A stretch of 64,000 nt of DNA, from contig NZ_JACFTD010000002.1 in assembly GCF_014282005.1 (NCBI RefSeq), forward strand, positions 496,001 through 560,000. Direction: 5' to 3'. This document shows positions 33,997 to 43,034 of the stretch, piece after piece. This DNA is from Sporosarcina sp. BP05 (GTDB lineage: Bacteria > Bacillota > Bacilli > Bacillales_A > Planococcaceae). The position numbers were made by a program, and so were the translations under genes. The first letter of the stretch is position 1, and each line of letters starts with the position of its first letter. The notes beneath the pieces were generated by a model that saw nothing but the letters and a program-made list of their open reading frames with translations, ran no database searches and was not told where the DNA came from.

Positions 33997-36051
33997 ATGG
34001 AAAACGTTAAGATTGAAGAACGTTTAGAAAAAGTTATAGAATCGTATATATTTAACCATTCGTTTAAAATGACCATATTTGTAGAGGAAAATAAGCAAGG
34101 TAAATTTGATGTGCTGTACGCCAACTCATTGGCTAAGCAATACTTTTCAGCTGATATCGAACAAACAGCTGCTAGTTTTTTTTGTGATTTGTGGATACCA
34201 ATCAAACGCAGGATGCGGAAATTACAAAATCAATCAAACTTTACGACTGAAATTCAATCGATGCGGGGTGCGACAAGCGTATTATTCGAACTGGATTTTC
34301 AACGTCATACAGAAGAGCATGAAAGAGATATTATCGTCATTGAAATGCGTGAACGGCTAGATACCAAAACTGAAAGGAAGTCTCAGACGGAGTTACAACA
34401 TAAATATAATTCTGTCATCGAACATAATCTGGATCCAATCATAACCATCGATCAAAACTTTAAAATGATCTACTCGAATCGAGCAGTTCATTTAGGATTC
34501 GGCTATCGATTCAAAGAACTATCCGGTCGTTCAATCTTGAATCTTACCCGGGAAGATAAAATGAAAGAGTTCAAGCTCTTCCTAACCCGCGCTCTTGCAG
34601 GGGAATCAATTGATATGGAAGATTCGACTTTTTTCCATAAAAGGGGTCACTTATTGCCCGCGTACTTGAAGGCAATTCCTGTCTTTGTTGATGGAAATGT
34701 GAAAGAAGTTCAATTGATTGTACGGGATACATCAATTCATCAGAAAAATAATGAGAAACTTCTTTACCTGAGCTATCATGATCATTTGACAGGTGTGTGG
34801 AATCGTCAGGCGATGATAGAACACTTTGCAGAGGATTCTCTTTATGCCTTAAAAAGCGAAAAAAGACTGTCTTTCGTTCACTTAGGACTTGATCGATTCA
34901 AATTAATAAATGAATCACTTGGACATAATGGCGCGGACGAAATATTAAAAATGGTTGCCGAACGATTAAAAGTAATCTGTCCTGCATCCACCAGATTATA
35001 TCGTAATGGCAGCGATGAATTTATCGTCTCATTGCAAAATCATTCTGTGCTGAAGACAGAGAAGTTTGCACAACAATTACTGAATGATTTCGGAAAACCA
35101 TTTTATCATAATCATCAGGAGTATTTCATTTCTGCATCCATCGGAATTGCCGTTTATCCTGAAGATGGCAAAACACTTGAGGACTTACTAAGGAAGTCCG
35201 AGCAAGCACTAGCCTTTGTAAAAGATCGTGGCCGCTCCCATTATCGATTCTATCAAGAAGCGATGAATTCTACTTTCCCGGATGAAGCACTGATGGAATC
35301 ACATTTACGCAGGGCGATTGAGTTAAATGAATTGACGATCCACTATCAACCGCAAGTCGATTTGAAAACGGGGTATATTAGCAGTTTCGAAGCGCTACTT
35401 AGATGGAACAACGGCAAATTTGGGTTTGTATCACCGGTGCAATTCATCCCCATTGCTGAGGAGTCAGGTCTTATACATGGAATTGGTGATTGGGTATTAG
35501 ACCAAGTATGTAAACAGTTGAAAGAGTGGCAGGATAAGCAGTTCAAAGCCGTCAGGATAGCTGTAAATATATCCCCAAGGCAATTTAGAATGGAGAACTT
35601 TGTTAATAAATTGAAAGGGAAAATTTCTTACTATGGCATCGTACCGTCTTCCCTTGAAGTGGAAATCACAGAAGGGGCATTGACGATAATAGATGAGACG
35701 TTAGCAACGTTAAATGAACTAAAGAAAATCGGTATTTTCATCTCTGTAGATGATTTTGGAACGGGTTACTCATCACTAAGTTATTTGAAGCAATATCCAA
35801 TTGACATCATTAAAATTGATCGCTCATTTATAAAAGATATTGAAATTGATGTGAAAAATAAAGCAATAGCGAAGACAATTATTAATCTGGCTCATAGTCT
35901 TGGGATGGAAGTCATCGCAGAAGGCGTGGAGAAGGATTTACAAGCAATGATTCTACTTGAAGCCAATTGTCAGAAGGCGCAAGGCTTTTTGTACAGTAAG
36001 GCAGTTCCCGTAGAGGAGATTGTAGAAAAGTATTTAGGAGGCAATGCGTAA
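33997..36051 (+). CDS. PAS-GGDEF-EAL protein, probable c-di-GMP phosphodiesterase
   Basis: 684 residues, ATG behind GACGGAGG. A PAS-like N-terminus (about 20-115), a PAS domain (about 130-250), a GGDEF domain whose signature reads G-S-D-E-F (338-342), and an EAL domain with E-A-L (465-467), N-I-S-P-R-Q-F, E-I-T-E, D-D-F-G-T-G-Y and E-G-V-E. The altered GGDEF signature makes cyclase activity doubtful, and it may bind GTP as a regulator. The EAL residues look intact, favouring hydrolysis of c-di-GMP. There is no membrane segment. It is monocistronic. Confidence 0.9.
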   Translation: MENVKIEERLEKVIESYIFNHSFKMTIFVEENKQGKFDVLYANSLAKQYFSADIEQTAASFFCDLWIPIKRRMRKLQNQSNFTTEIQSMRGATSVLFELDFQRHTEEHERDIIVIEMRERLDTKTERKSQTELQHKYNSVIEHNLDPIITIDQNFKMIYSNRAVHLGFGYRFKELSGRSILNLTREDKMKEFKLFLTRALAGESIDMEDSTFFHKRGHLLPAYLKAIPVFVDGNVKEVQLIVRDTSIHQKNNEKLLYLSYHDHLTGVWNRQAMIEHFAEDSLYALKSEKRLSFVHLGLDRFKLINESLGHNGADEILKMVAERLKVICPASTRLYRNGSDEFIVSLQNHSVLKTEKFAQQLLNDFGKPFYHNHQEYFISASIGIAVYPEDGKTLEDLLRKSEQALAFVKDRGRSHYRFYQEAMNSTFPDEALMESHLRRAIELNELTIHYQPQVDLKTGYISSFEALLRWNNGKFGFVSPVQFIPIAEESGLIHGIGDWVLDQVCKQLKEWQDKQFKAVRIAVNISPRQFRMENFVNKLKGKISYYGIVPSSLEVEITEGALTIIDETLATLNELKKIGIFISVDDFGTGYSSLSYLKQYPIDIIKIDRSFIKDIEIDVKNKAIAKTIINLAHSLGMEVIAEGVEKDLQAMILLEANCQKAQGFLYSKAVPVEEIVEKYLGGNA

Positions 36052-36053
36052 TT

Positions 36054-36094
36054 GTATAAACGGACAATGGAGAAAATTCGTTGTCCGTTTTTTG
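36054..36094 (+). terminator. Terminator of the GGDEF-EAL gene
   Basis: AAACGGACAA / TTGTCCGTTT hairpin and TTTG. Confidence 0.85.
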
Positions 36095-36096
36095 TT

Positions 36097-36338
36097 CTCA
36101 AGGAAATTATGAAATCTCGTACTGTGGATAAGCTGCAAAATAGAGATTTCCGTCTAGACTCTAACGCCTAGTGGCTCGGAGGCCCACAAGATGTGGGTCA
36201 CGCAGACATTGCCGCAGGACGCGGCGTACTTTGGCTGTGTTCCTTAACTTGTCGGTCCGACTGTGCGGCAAAGAACGCCGCTTCGCCAGCCCGTCTTATG
36301 CCTGTCGCCCCTGAACAGGCGCTTGCGCTTTTGTTCTC
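36097..36338 (+). repeat. Dispersed intergenic repeat, copy 6
   Basis: Leader shared with copy 1, GTCTAG at 36152, hairpin CCCAC-AAGAT-GTGGG (36183-36197), 37-nt unit 36202-36238, hairpin GCGGC-AAAGAAC-GCCGC (36265-36281), tail GGCGCTTGCGCTTTTGTTCTCG. It ends just before the fadH promoter region. Confidence 0.9.
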
Positions 36339-36367
36339 GTCATGAACTAAATAACATGTTACAATTA

Positions 36368-36385
36368 TGAGTGAGTATTCATTCA
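36368..36385 (+). promoter_or_regulatory. FadR (YsiA-type) operator of fadH
   Basis: TGAGTGAGTATTCATTCA matches the Bacillus FadR box TGAATGAMTANTCATTCA except for one or two bases. It directly follows a TACAAT -10 candidate (36360-36365), so repressor binding would block transcription. FadR is released by long-chain acyl-CoA. Confidence 0.85.
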
Positions 36386-36405
36386 TAATACAAGGGGGAA
36401 TTGCT

Positions 36406-37164
36406 GTGTTTGATGGAAGAGTGATAATTGTAACAGGTGGATCGAATGGAATGGGGAAATACATGGCGAAGAAATTTGCTGATGAAGGTGCACAAGTAGT
36501 TATTACGGGTAGAGATATAGATAGATTGAAAGCGGCTCAAGAAGAAATTGGGGATCGCGCACATCCATTCCAGATGGATGTACGGAATGTTGAATCAGTT
36601 GCAGCGCTTGTCGCTTTCACGGATGAAAAGTTTGGCCGAATCGATGGATTGGTAAATAATGCGGCAGGAAACTTCATCGTCAAAGCAGAAGATCTATCAC
36701 CTAACGGCTGGAAGTCTGTTATAGATATTGTACTAAATGGCACATTTTATTGTTCAAGTGCTGTTGGAAAGTACTGGATTGAAAAAGGACAAAAAGGATC
36801 GATTTTGAATATGCTTGCAACGTATGCATGGGATGCGGGCGCGGGCGTCATTCATTCCGCGGCAGCCAAAGCAGGTGTCATGTCGTTAACTCGGACATTG
36901 GCGGTTGAGTGGGGAAGTCAATATGGAATCCGTGTGAATGGTATTGCGCCGGGCCCGATTGAACGTACAGGCGGTGCAGAGAAGTTATGGCAGTCAGATG
37001 AAGTGGCTAAGCGCACACTTGAATCCATACCTTTGGGCCGTCTTGGAAAGCCGGAAGAGATTGCAGAACTAGCGGCATTTATTATGTCAGATAAGGCGTC
37101 CTACATGAATGGAGAAATTGTGACATTAGACGGCGGGCAATGGTTGAACAAATCTCCTTTTTGA
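36406..37164 (+). CDS. fadH: 2,4-dienoyl-CoA reductase, SDR family (FadH/YkuF-like)
   Basis: The start is the GTG at 36406, seven bases after AAGGGGG. A frame from 36367 would begin inside the operator. The 252-residue short-chain dehydrogenase has T-G-G-S-N-G-M-G for the cofactor, N-N-A-A-G-N, and an active-site region where the usual Y-x-x-x-K is replaced by H-S-A-A-A-K (Lys kept, Tyr absent), as is typical of dienoyl-CoA reductases. It reduces dienoyl-CoA from unsaturated fatty acids with NADPH for beta-oxidation. The FadR box supports the role. Confidence 0.92.
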   Translation: MFDGRVIIVTGGSNGMGKYMAKKFADEGAQVVITGRDIDRLKAAQEEIGDRAHPFQMDVRNVESVAALVAFTDEKFGRIDGLVNNAAGNFIVKAEDLSPNGWKSVIDIVLNGTFYCSSAVGKYWIEKGQKGSILNMLATYAWDAGAGVIHSAAAKAGVMSLTRTLAVEWGSQYGIRVNGIAPGPIERTGGAEKLWQSDEVAKRTLESIPLGRLGKPEEIAELAAFIMSDKASYMNGEIVTLDGGQWLNKSPF

Positions 37165-37214
37165 GGATAAAATAGAGCTATTTGCACATCCTACCCTCAA
37201 AAGGAGGGATATTT

Positions 37215-37445
37215 TTGGATGTATGGACAGTTCCATTAATTACAGTAGCCTTGATCATTAGTATAATTGGCTTTATCGCAGTGATGAAATGGAGAAAGGC
37301 GAGTGTTCTTGCTGAAGGACCGGATAATCATATTTCTGGTCCAATTGAAGAGCATCCATTTAACTTGAATCCAATTATTTGGATCGTCCTCGTTGCTGTA
37401 TTATTCATTGGAATTGTTATTTTCTATTACGCAGCCTCTTCTTAA
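37215..37445 (+). CDS. Small membrane protein, 76 residues
   Basis: TTG 37215 lies seven bases after AAGGAGG. A longer ATG frame at 37182 lacks a site. Two membrane helices (about 5-24 and 53-72) are joined by a polar loop containing K-W-R-K-A and acidic residues, placing both termini on the same side. The family is not recognised. It lies 50 bp after fadH and may be co-transcribed with it, though no lipid role can be read from the sequence. Confidence 0.7.
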   Translation: MDVWTVPLITVALIISIIGFIAVMKWRKASVLAEGPDNHISGPIEEHPFNLNPIIWIVLVAVLFIGIVIFYYAASS

Positions 37446-37466
37446 CAGAAGGGGTTTTCTTTTTTG
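37435..37466 (+). terminator. Terminator overlapping the end of the small membrane protein gene
   Basis: CCTCTTCT-TAAC-AGAAGGGG hairpin (with G-T pairs) containing the stop codon in its loop, then TTTTCTTTTTT. Confidence 0.65.
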
Positions 37467-37552
37467 TTTTCACGGATAGAAAGTCCTTCTTATGATATGA
37501 TAGATATGTAGTTTTAAGGTGAACAGCATAGCTACAGAAGGAGAAGATTTAC

Positions 37553-37993
37553 ATGATTTCTATAAACAATAGGGATTTTCTTTTCACACCGATAGCGGAT
37601 TTTATCATTTCGTCTGAAAAAGTTGCGCATGTTCAGGTTGGAAATAATGCAGAGCACGCCCTCCTTGTTCTAACAAAAACTGGTTATTCAGCTATACCGA
37701 TCCTTGATGCGAAATACCGTTTAAAAGGGTTGCTCAGTATGGGGATGATTACTGATTCTATTTTGGGTCTTGAACGTATTGAATATGAACGTCTTGCTGA
37801 TTTAAAAGTTGATGAAATTATGCAAACCAATTTGCCGTCGATAAAAATAACGGATAGATTCCAAAAAGGGCTCGATTTATTAATTGACCATACATTTCTT
37901 TGTGTGACGGAAGAAGACGGCACATTTGCAGGCATATTAACGCGAAGAGTAATAATGAAACAATTTAAAAGATATATTTACTCGGTTGAATAA
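37553..37993 (+). CDS. ykuL: CBS-domain protein CbpB/DarB (YkuL), c-di-AMP receptor type
   Basis: 146 residues, ATG behind AGAAGGAG. Two CBS motifs fill the protein. The segment K-V-A-H-V-Q-V-G-N-N-A-E-H-A-L-L-V-L is nearly the same as in B. subtilis DarB/CbpB. That protein binds c-di-AMP and, when empty, stimulates the stringent-response enzyme Rel and pyruvate carboxylase, tying alarmone to potassium levels. It is cytoplasmic. In B. subtilis it also precedes ccpC, though here an MFS gene intervenes. Confidence 0.93.
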   Translation: MISINNRDFLFTPIADFIISSEKVAHVQVGNNAEHALLVLTKTGYSAIPILDAKYRLKGLLSMGMITDSILGLERIEYERLADLKVDEIMQTNLPSIKITDRFQKGLDLLIDHTFLCVTEEDGTFAGILTRRVIMKQFKRYIYSVE

Positions 37994-38011
37994 TTGTTAC
38001 GGTAAAATTAT

Positions 38012-38034
38012 GGGCTCCTAAATGGGGCCTTTTT
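38012..38034 (+). terminator. Terminator of ykuL
   Basis: GGCTCC-TAAAT-GGGGCC followed by TTTTT. Confidence 0.75.
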
Positions 38035-38040
38035 CTGTAT

Positions 38041-38157
38041 TTAGGAAACTATAAAGTTCTCGGCCTTTGGATAACCTACGAAAGACGATAATCCACGTCC
38101 AGACTCAAGCGCCTAGAGGCTGCGTTCATTTAGAACAGGCGCTTTCGCTTTTGTTCG
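38041..38157 (+). repeat. Dispersed intergenic repeat, copy 7 (short form)
   Basis: Leader of the copy 1/6 type, a GTCCAGACTCAAGCGCCTAG start and the GGCGCTTTCGCTTTTGTTCG tail, with nearly all of the hairpin core deleted. It ends just before the ribosome site of the MFS gene. Confidence 0.75.
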
Positions 38158-38178
38158 TTTAAAAGGAGAATGAAGACA

Positions 38179-39672
38179 GTGAAAAATAATAAAATAACGA
38201 ATCGCCCCCTTGTGCTTATTTCTGTCATGCTGGCAATGTTTGTCGGTGCGGTGGAAGCTACAATTGTGACGACAGCAATGCCTTCGATAGCTTCGGACCT
38301 TGGTGGTTTTTCAAGATATAGTTGGATTTTTTCTTCGTATTTACTGATGAGTACGGTCACTGTACTCATTTATGGTAAATTGGCGGACTTATTTGGCCGC
38401 AAACCAATTTTATTTATTGGGTTGACGATATTTCTAATTGGATCTATATTATGTGGTTTTGCCGTTTCAATGGAGCAGTTAATCGGATTCAGGTTACTTC
38501 AAGGCTTAGGTGCAGGTGCCGTAATGCCGATTGCTACGACAATTATTGGCGATATCTATACGAGGGAAGAACGAGCGAAAGTCCAAGGGTATTTATCCAG
38601 TGTTTGGGGAATTTCGGCTGTATCTGGTCCAGTTATTGGTGGGCTTATTGTCCACTATATGAATTGGAAATTTGTTTTCTGGGTGAATGTGCCGCTTGGA
38701 ATACTCGCGATGGTTGGTATCTATCTGTTTCTTCATGAACCAAAGCGGGAGAAAAAAGTTTCGATTGATTATAAAGGTGCTTTCTTACTTACGCTATCGT
38801 TATCCACTATTATATATTGGCTTGTCGAGGGTGGCCAGGCATTCGGTCGTATGTCGTTTTACGGTATCACCCTTATCATTGTAGGGCTTGGATTGATAGC
38901 GCTATTTGTTAGGGTCGAACGACAAGCTATAGATCCAGTGATGCCGTTTGCACTGTGGAAAAACCCGGTTATTTTGTATGCGAATCTTGTGTCGTTAACG
39001 ACAGGCGTCATATTAATTGGCGTTTCCTCATATTTGCCGACATTCGTAACAGGCGTGATGGAACAGCCAGCGATTATTGCGGGATTCACACTGACTGCAA
39101 TGTCAATTGGTTGGCCGATTGCTTCATCTGTTGCAGGACATTTGTTAATCCGCCATGGAACGTTTCTTGTATCCTTTGCGGGTGGGGTTTCACTCGTTTT
39201 TGGAACCTCTTTATTTGTCATGATGGATGCTGGATCAGATCCGTGGTGGGCTGCGATGGCAAGCTTTTTTGTGGGCATCGGGATGGGGCTGACAAGTACC
39301 TCGTTCACCGTTACAATTCAAGGGGAGGTTCCAAGAGAGACGCGGGGATCCGCGACGGCTGCCAATATGTTCATGCGGAATTTTGGAAACACGGTAGGGG
39401 CGGCATTATTCGGCTCGATTTTAAATGGCATGTTAATGACTCGTTTTAGGCAGGAAGATTTGAATTATAGTTTAGATGATGTCAATTTACTGCTGACGGA
39501 TGAAATGAGACAAACGATACCTGTAACAAAAGTACAGCTGTTACAAAATGCGCTTGATGGCTCGTTGCAATGGGTATATATTACTGTAGCTATTTTTGCT
39601 GTTATCAGCTTGCTCCTTATATTAAAAATTCCACGTGGAAAGGGGTATTTGAATGACAACGACAGAACTTGA
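38179..39672 (+). CDS. MFS drug exporter, DHA2 (14-TM) family
   Basis: GTG 38179 is better spaced from AAAGGAG than the ATG at 38170. About 497 residues with 14 predicted helices, the MFS motif G-K-L-A-D-L-F-G-R-K-P between TM2 and TM3, and motif C-like G-P-V-I-G-G in TM5, typical of EmrB/QacA proton antiporters. Its 3' end overlaps the ccpC start by 20 bp. Substrate unknown. Its leader is a dispersed repeat. Confidence 0.9.
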   Translation: MKNNKITNRPLVLISVMLAMFVGAVEATIVTTAMPSIASDLGGFSRYSWIFSSYLLMSTVTVLIYGKLADLFGRKPILFIGLTIFLIGSILCGFAVSMEQLIGFRLLQGLGAGAVMPIATTIIGDIYTREERAKVQGYLSSVWGISAVSGPVIGGLIVHYMNWKFVFWVNVPLGILAMVGIYLFLHEPKREKKVSIDYKGAFLLTLSLSTIIYWLVEGGQAFGRMSFYGITLIIVGLGLIALFVRVERQAIDPVMPFALWKNPVILYANLVSLTTGVILIGVSSYLPTFVTGVMEQPAIIAGFTLTAMSIGWPIASSVAGHLLIRHGTFLVSFAGGVSLVFGTSLFVMMDAGSDPWWAAMASFFVGIGMGLTSTSFTVTIQGEVPRETRGSATAANMFMRNFGNTVGAALFGSILNGMLMTRFRQEDLNYSLDDVNLLLTDEMRQTIPVTKVQLLQNALDGSLQWVYITVAIFAVISLLLILKIPRGKGYLNDNDRT

Positions 39673-40546
39673 AATCATTAAAGCGTTAGCGGAAGAAGGG
39701 AATATGCGAAAAGCTGCAGAGCGCCTTTTTTTATCGCAACCAGCACTTTCCCAGCGATTACAATCAATTGAAAAGGAGTGGGGAACGTTATTGTTCATCC
39801 GCTCGCAGAAAGGGCTTGAGCCAACGCCGGCGGGAGAACTAGTCATCGCTTATGCACGTGAAGCGATCTTGAAACGTGAAGAAACGTTTGAAATGATTGC
39901 ATCAATGGCGGATAAAGTGCACGGCACATTGAAAATTGCATGTGCGTCCATCGTAGGGCAGACGTGGTTGCCGCAAGTATTGAAAGAGTACGTTGAAATG
40001 TATCCAGATGCCAAAATCTCGCTGATAACGGGATGGAGTTCAGAAATTGTAAAAGCATTATATGAAGGAGAAGCTCATGTTGGAATTGTGCGTGGCCAGG
40101 TAGATTGGAAGAGTAAAAAAACGTATCTATTCCGAGACCACCTCTATTTAGTAGACCGTGAAATTACGTCGATCGAAGAATTGAAAGATACGACACGGCC
40201 ATTTATTCAGTTCAAGAGTGACTCGAATTATCATATGGAAATTCAGCGTTGGTGGCAGCGTCATTTTGACCAAAATCCGGGCCGTCAAATTACAGTCGAT
40301 CAGATTGAGACTTGTAAGCAATTGGCGTTAAATGGGATTGGTTATGCGATATTACCGTCAATTACATTGACCGGTGATGAAGATGTCAATAAAATGCCGC
40401 TGTTAAACAATGAAGAGGAATTTGAATTGACACGAGATACTTGGTTAATCGGATATGAATCTTCATTTGCACTAAAACAAGTGGATGCCTTCACACAAAT
40501 TGTCCAAAGTCATGCCGAAAGATTACAAAAAGATTACAATTATTGA
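39653..40546 (+). CDS. ccpC: LysR-type regulator CcpC (YkuM)
   Basis: 297 residues, ATG inside the end of the MFS gene behind AAAGGGG. N-terminal winged helix-turn-helix (N-M-R-K-A-A-E-R-L-F-L-S-Q-P-A-L-S-Q-R-L) and a periplasmic-binding-like effector domain with S-L-I-T-G-W-S-S-E and R-P-F-I-Q-F-K-S-D-S, both closely matching B. subtilis CcpC. CcpC responds to citrate and controls aconitase and citrate synthase genes. Translational coupling to an MFS exporter is unlike B. subtilis, where ccpC follows ykuL. Confidence 0.93.
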   Translation: MTTTELEIIKALAEEGNMRKAAERLFLSQPALSQRLQSIEKEWGTLLFIRSQKGLEPTPAGELVIAYAREAILKREETFEMIASMADKVHGTLKIACASIVGQTWLPQVLKEYVEMYPDAKISLITGWSSEIVKALYEGEAHVGIVRGQVDWKSKKTYLFRDHLYLVDREITSIEELKDTTRPFIQFKSDSNYHMEIQRWWQRHFDQNPGRQITVDQIETCKQLALNGIGYAILPSITLTGDEDVNKMPLLNNEEEFELTRDTWLIGYESSFALKQVDAFTQIVQSHAERLQKDYNY

Positions 40547-40625
40547 GAAATAAAGGAACTTTAGGTTGTCTCGTTCGTACTAATAAGATGAGAACTATAA
40601 GTCTACATGACAGGAGGAGAATGGT

Positions 40626-43034
40626 ATGTGGAGAAAGTTTGCGCTGTTTTTGGTTTTGCTAATTGGATTGATTGTCTTCATTCCGGAAATCAATGCTCTT
40701 GCAGCTCCAGATTTAAAAGTAAGTGTTTCGGCAGGCATCGATGGTAAAGCGAAGGAAGGAAAAGGTGCACCTATAATAATTGTGATCGAAAACAGTGGAA
40801 CTGCATTTAGCGGTGATCTTGTAATTGATGTACCGAGTTATTTCACGATAGGAAGTGGGGAAGCAATCCCCCTAGATGTCGGTGCTGGGGAGACCAAAAC
40901 GATTTCGCTTGTTATCCCGAATATGACCGATATGAATAATATGTATGGGGGAATGGCGAACACGAAAACGATATTCCTATACGAAGGTGGATGGGAAAAA
41001 GGGAAGGAAATTGTACATAAAGGTTCACAAAAGTTAACGACGACGATGTATTATGACGATTCTAAATTTATCGTAACGTTTACGGATAATCCGGATCGTC
41101 TAGGCGCTTTGAAAAATAGCCGGGTTTTGAATGCTGCGACTAGCCAAATCATTAGCGCATCGAAAATGGGTGAACCAAATTTTCCTGAAGAAGCGGCAGG
41201 ATGGGGAGCGGCAGATTTTATCATTATCGATGAATATCCACTCGCCGATTTATCTGAAAGGAAACAGAATGCGTTGTTAGGGTGGGTTCGTTCAGGGGGC
41301 ATCTTAGTAATCGGGGGTTCTGACAACGTGAAAGCGGAGACGGGTGTCTTTTCAGACCGGTTACCCCTGACGTTGAATGGGAGTTCCGATGCGAATCCTG
41401 AGGTTTTCAATAAGTGGGCGGGAACAAAAGGATTCGAAGGTACTATCCCTACCTATTTATCAGAATTAAATCCGGGTGCATTGTCCCTACTTGAAGATGA
41501 AGGTAATGTCCTCGTTGCCTATTCCAATTTGGGCCAGGGAAAGATTGTCCAGACGGCTTTCTCGTTCGGCGATGACCCAATAGCTAAAATGGTTGGAATG
41601 CCTGCATTCTGGGGTACATTATTTGATAAGACGGGACATTCAAATCAATGGGGGCACAATCCTCATGACAATCCGAGTAATGCGATTGTCCAGACGGTAG
41701 GTAGTACCAACGAATTGTTTCCTTCATTCAAAGTGTCTGCGCCATTAATTTTCGGAATAATTATTTTCTATATTATTCTTATTATACCAGTGCTTTACTT
41801 TATCCTTAAACGGAAAGACAAACGAGAATATGCATGGTGGATTATTCCTTCCATAGCGATACTGGCGTCTATTGCTATATTTGCATACGGAGCGAAAGAT
41901 CGAATTGGAAGAGCACAAATTCAACATTCCGCAATATTAAATGTTGAACAGGATGGTAGTTTGGTAGGGTTTTATGCGGAGTCAATTCTAACCAATAAAT
42001 CTGGGAACTTTACATTTTCCGCACCTGCTGAAACAAAGCTTGGTGCTTCGTTGCCGAATAATGACCCTTTCACGTCCAATCAAGGGACCATCCATAAAAA
42101 GGCGATTGTTGAAAAGGATGCAGCAGGTACGACAATGCATCTTCGTAACATTGGCTATTGGAATGTAGGGACAGTTTATGGAGAAACAAGGATTGAAAAG
42201 CAAGGGAATTACGCCATCCAATTGAATGTCACGGATAAAAAATTGACGGGTTCAGTGACGAATGAATTTCCGTTTGCATTGAGGGATGTAGCTATTTGGT
42301 CAGGAACAAAACTGATTCCAATCGGAGATCTTGGACCGGGGGAAACGGCCCAAGTGGATGAAACGTTGAAAACCTCTACGTTGCTTCCAAGAAAATCGAT
42401 GTTCAATTCCTATATGAATCCTGCACCAGTCAATATGGATGACCTGACGAAGATGAGGAAAGATAGCATTCTGTCGTTTTCCGGTGAATATATGAACAAG
42501 ACTTCGAGTCCAGCCATAATCGGTTATACGGATACACAGATTGTTCCTATTGAACTTCTTAAGGTAAAACCTTCTGTGTCAGCATTAACGATACTCGTCC
42601 AACCGGCAGTGGTAGATGTAACGTTGACCGATGCGTTTACAGTTGAACCTGAGATGATGGAGATGTCGATGCTGTCAGAGGACGGACAGTTTCAGCCAGA
42701 TTCACAGGGTTATGGTACAGACGAATATTACTTTAATGAGCCAGTGTACAATCAAACTTGGCAATTACCAGAGGGATTAATAGGGAGGAACATGAAATGG
42801 ACTTCGCTAGAACTTTCGAAAATACAAAAACAGCTTTATGATGTCAGCTTATTAAATGTGCGGTCTGGCCAATTCGAGCAGTCAGAGTCAGGGAAATTGG
42901 TTAAGACGGAAAATATAAACGACTATATAACACCTGATGGAAAAGTTGTTGTCCGAATCAAATTTCATGATGAAAAGAATGGCAATCAAGGCCGTGTTCC
43001 TATGCTCAAGCTGAATGGGGAGGTGTCGCAATGA
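40626..43034 (+). CDS. Exported membrane protein of the MoxR/VWA operon, 802 residues
   Basis: ATG 40626 lies eight bases after AGGAGG. A signal peptide (about 1-27) leads to an extracellular part (28-370) with a beta-sandwich and a class-I-amidotransferase-like Rossmann region (W-G-A-A-D-F-I-I-I-D-E-Y and G-G-I-L-V-I-G-G). Two close helices (about 372-392 and 401-420) with the cytoplasmic loop K-R-K-D-K-R-E-Y follow, then a second large extracellular part to the end. I recognise no named family. It overlaps the ABC ATPase gene by 4 bp and heads the eight-gene operon, so it is probably a surface scaffold for that machine. Confidence 0.75.
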   Translation: MWRKFALFLVLLIGLIVFIPEINALAAPDLKVSVSAGIDGKAKEGKGAPIIIVIENSGTAFSGDLVIDVPSYFTIGSGEAIPLDVGAGETKTISLVIPNMTDMNNMYGGMANTKTIFLYEGGWEKGKEIVHKGSQKLTTTMYYDDSKFIVTFTDNPDRLGALKNSRVLNAATSQIISASKMGEPNFPEEAAGWGAADFIIIDEYPLADLSERKQNALLGWVRSGGILVIGGSDNVKAETGVFSDRLPLTLNGSSDANPEVFNKWAGTKGFEGTIPTYLSELNPGALSLLEDEGNVLVAYSNLGQGKIVQTAFSFGDDPIAKMVGMPAFWGTLFDKTGHSNQWGHNPHDNPSNAIVQTVGSTNELFPSFKVSAPLIFGIIIFYIILIIPVLYFILKRKDKREYAWWIIPSIAILASIAIFAYGAKDRIGRAQIQHSAILNVEQDGSLVGFYAESILTNKSGNFTFSAPAETKLGASLPNNDPFTSNQGTIHKKAIVEKDAAGTTMHLRNIGYWNVGTVYGETRIEKQGNYAIQLNVTDKKLTGSVTNEFPFALRDVAIWSGTKLIPIGDLGPGETAQVDETLKTSTLLPRKSMFNSYMNPAPVNMDDLTKMRKDSILSFSGEYMNKTSSPAIIGYTDTQIVPIELLKVKPSVSALTILVQPAVVDVTLTDAFTVEPEMMEMSMLSEDGQFQPDSQGYGTDEYYFNEPVYNQTWQLPEGLIGRNMKWTSLELSKIQKQLYDVSLLNVRSGQFEQSESGKLVKTENINDYITPDGKVVVRIKFHDEKNGNQGRVPMLKLNGEVSQ

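Noticed and set aside
36367-36405. Upstream ATG for fadH giving 13 extra residues
   Set aside because: It lies on the FadR operator and -10 region and lacks a ribosome site; GTG 36406 has AAGGGGG at proper spacing.
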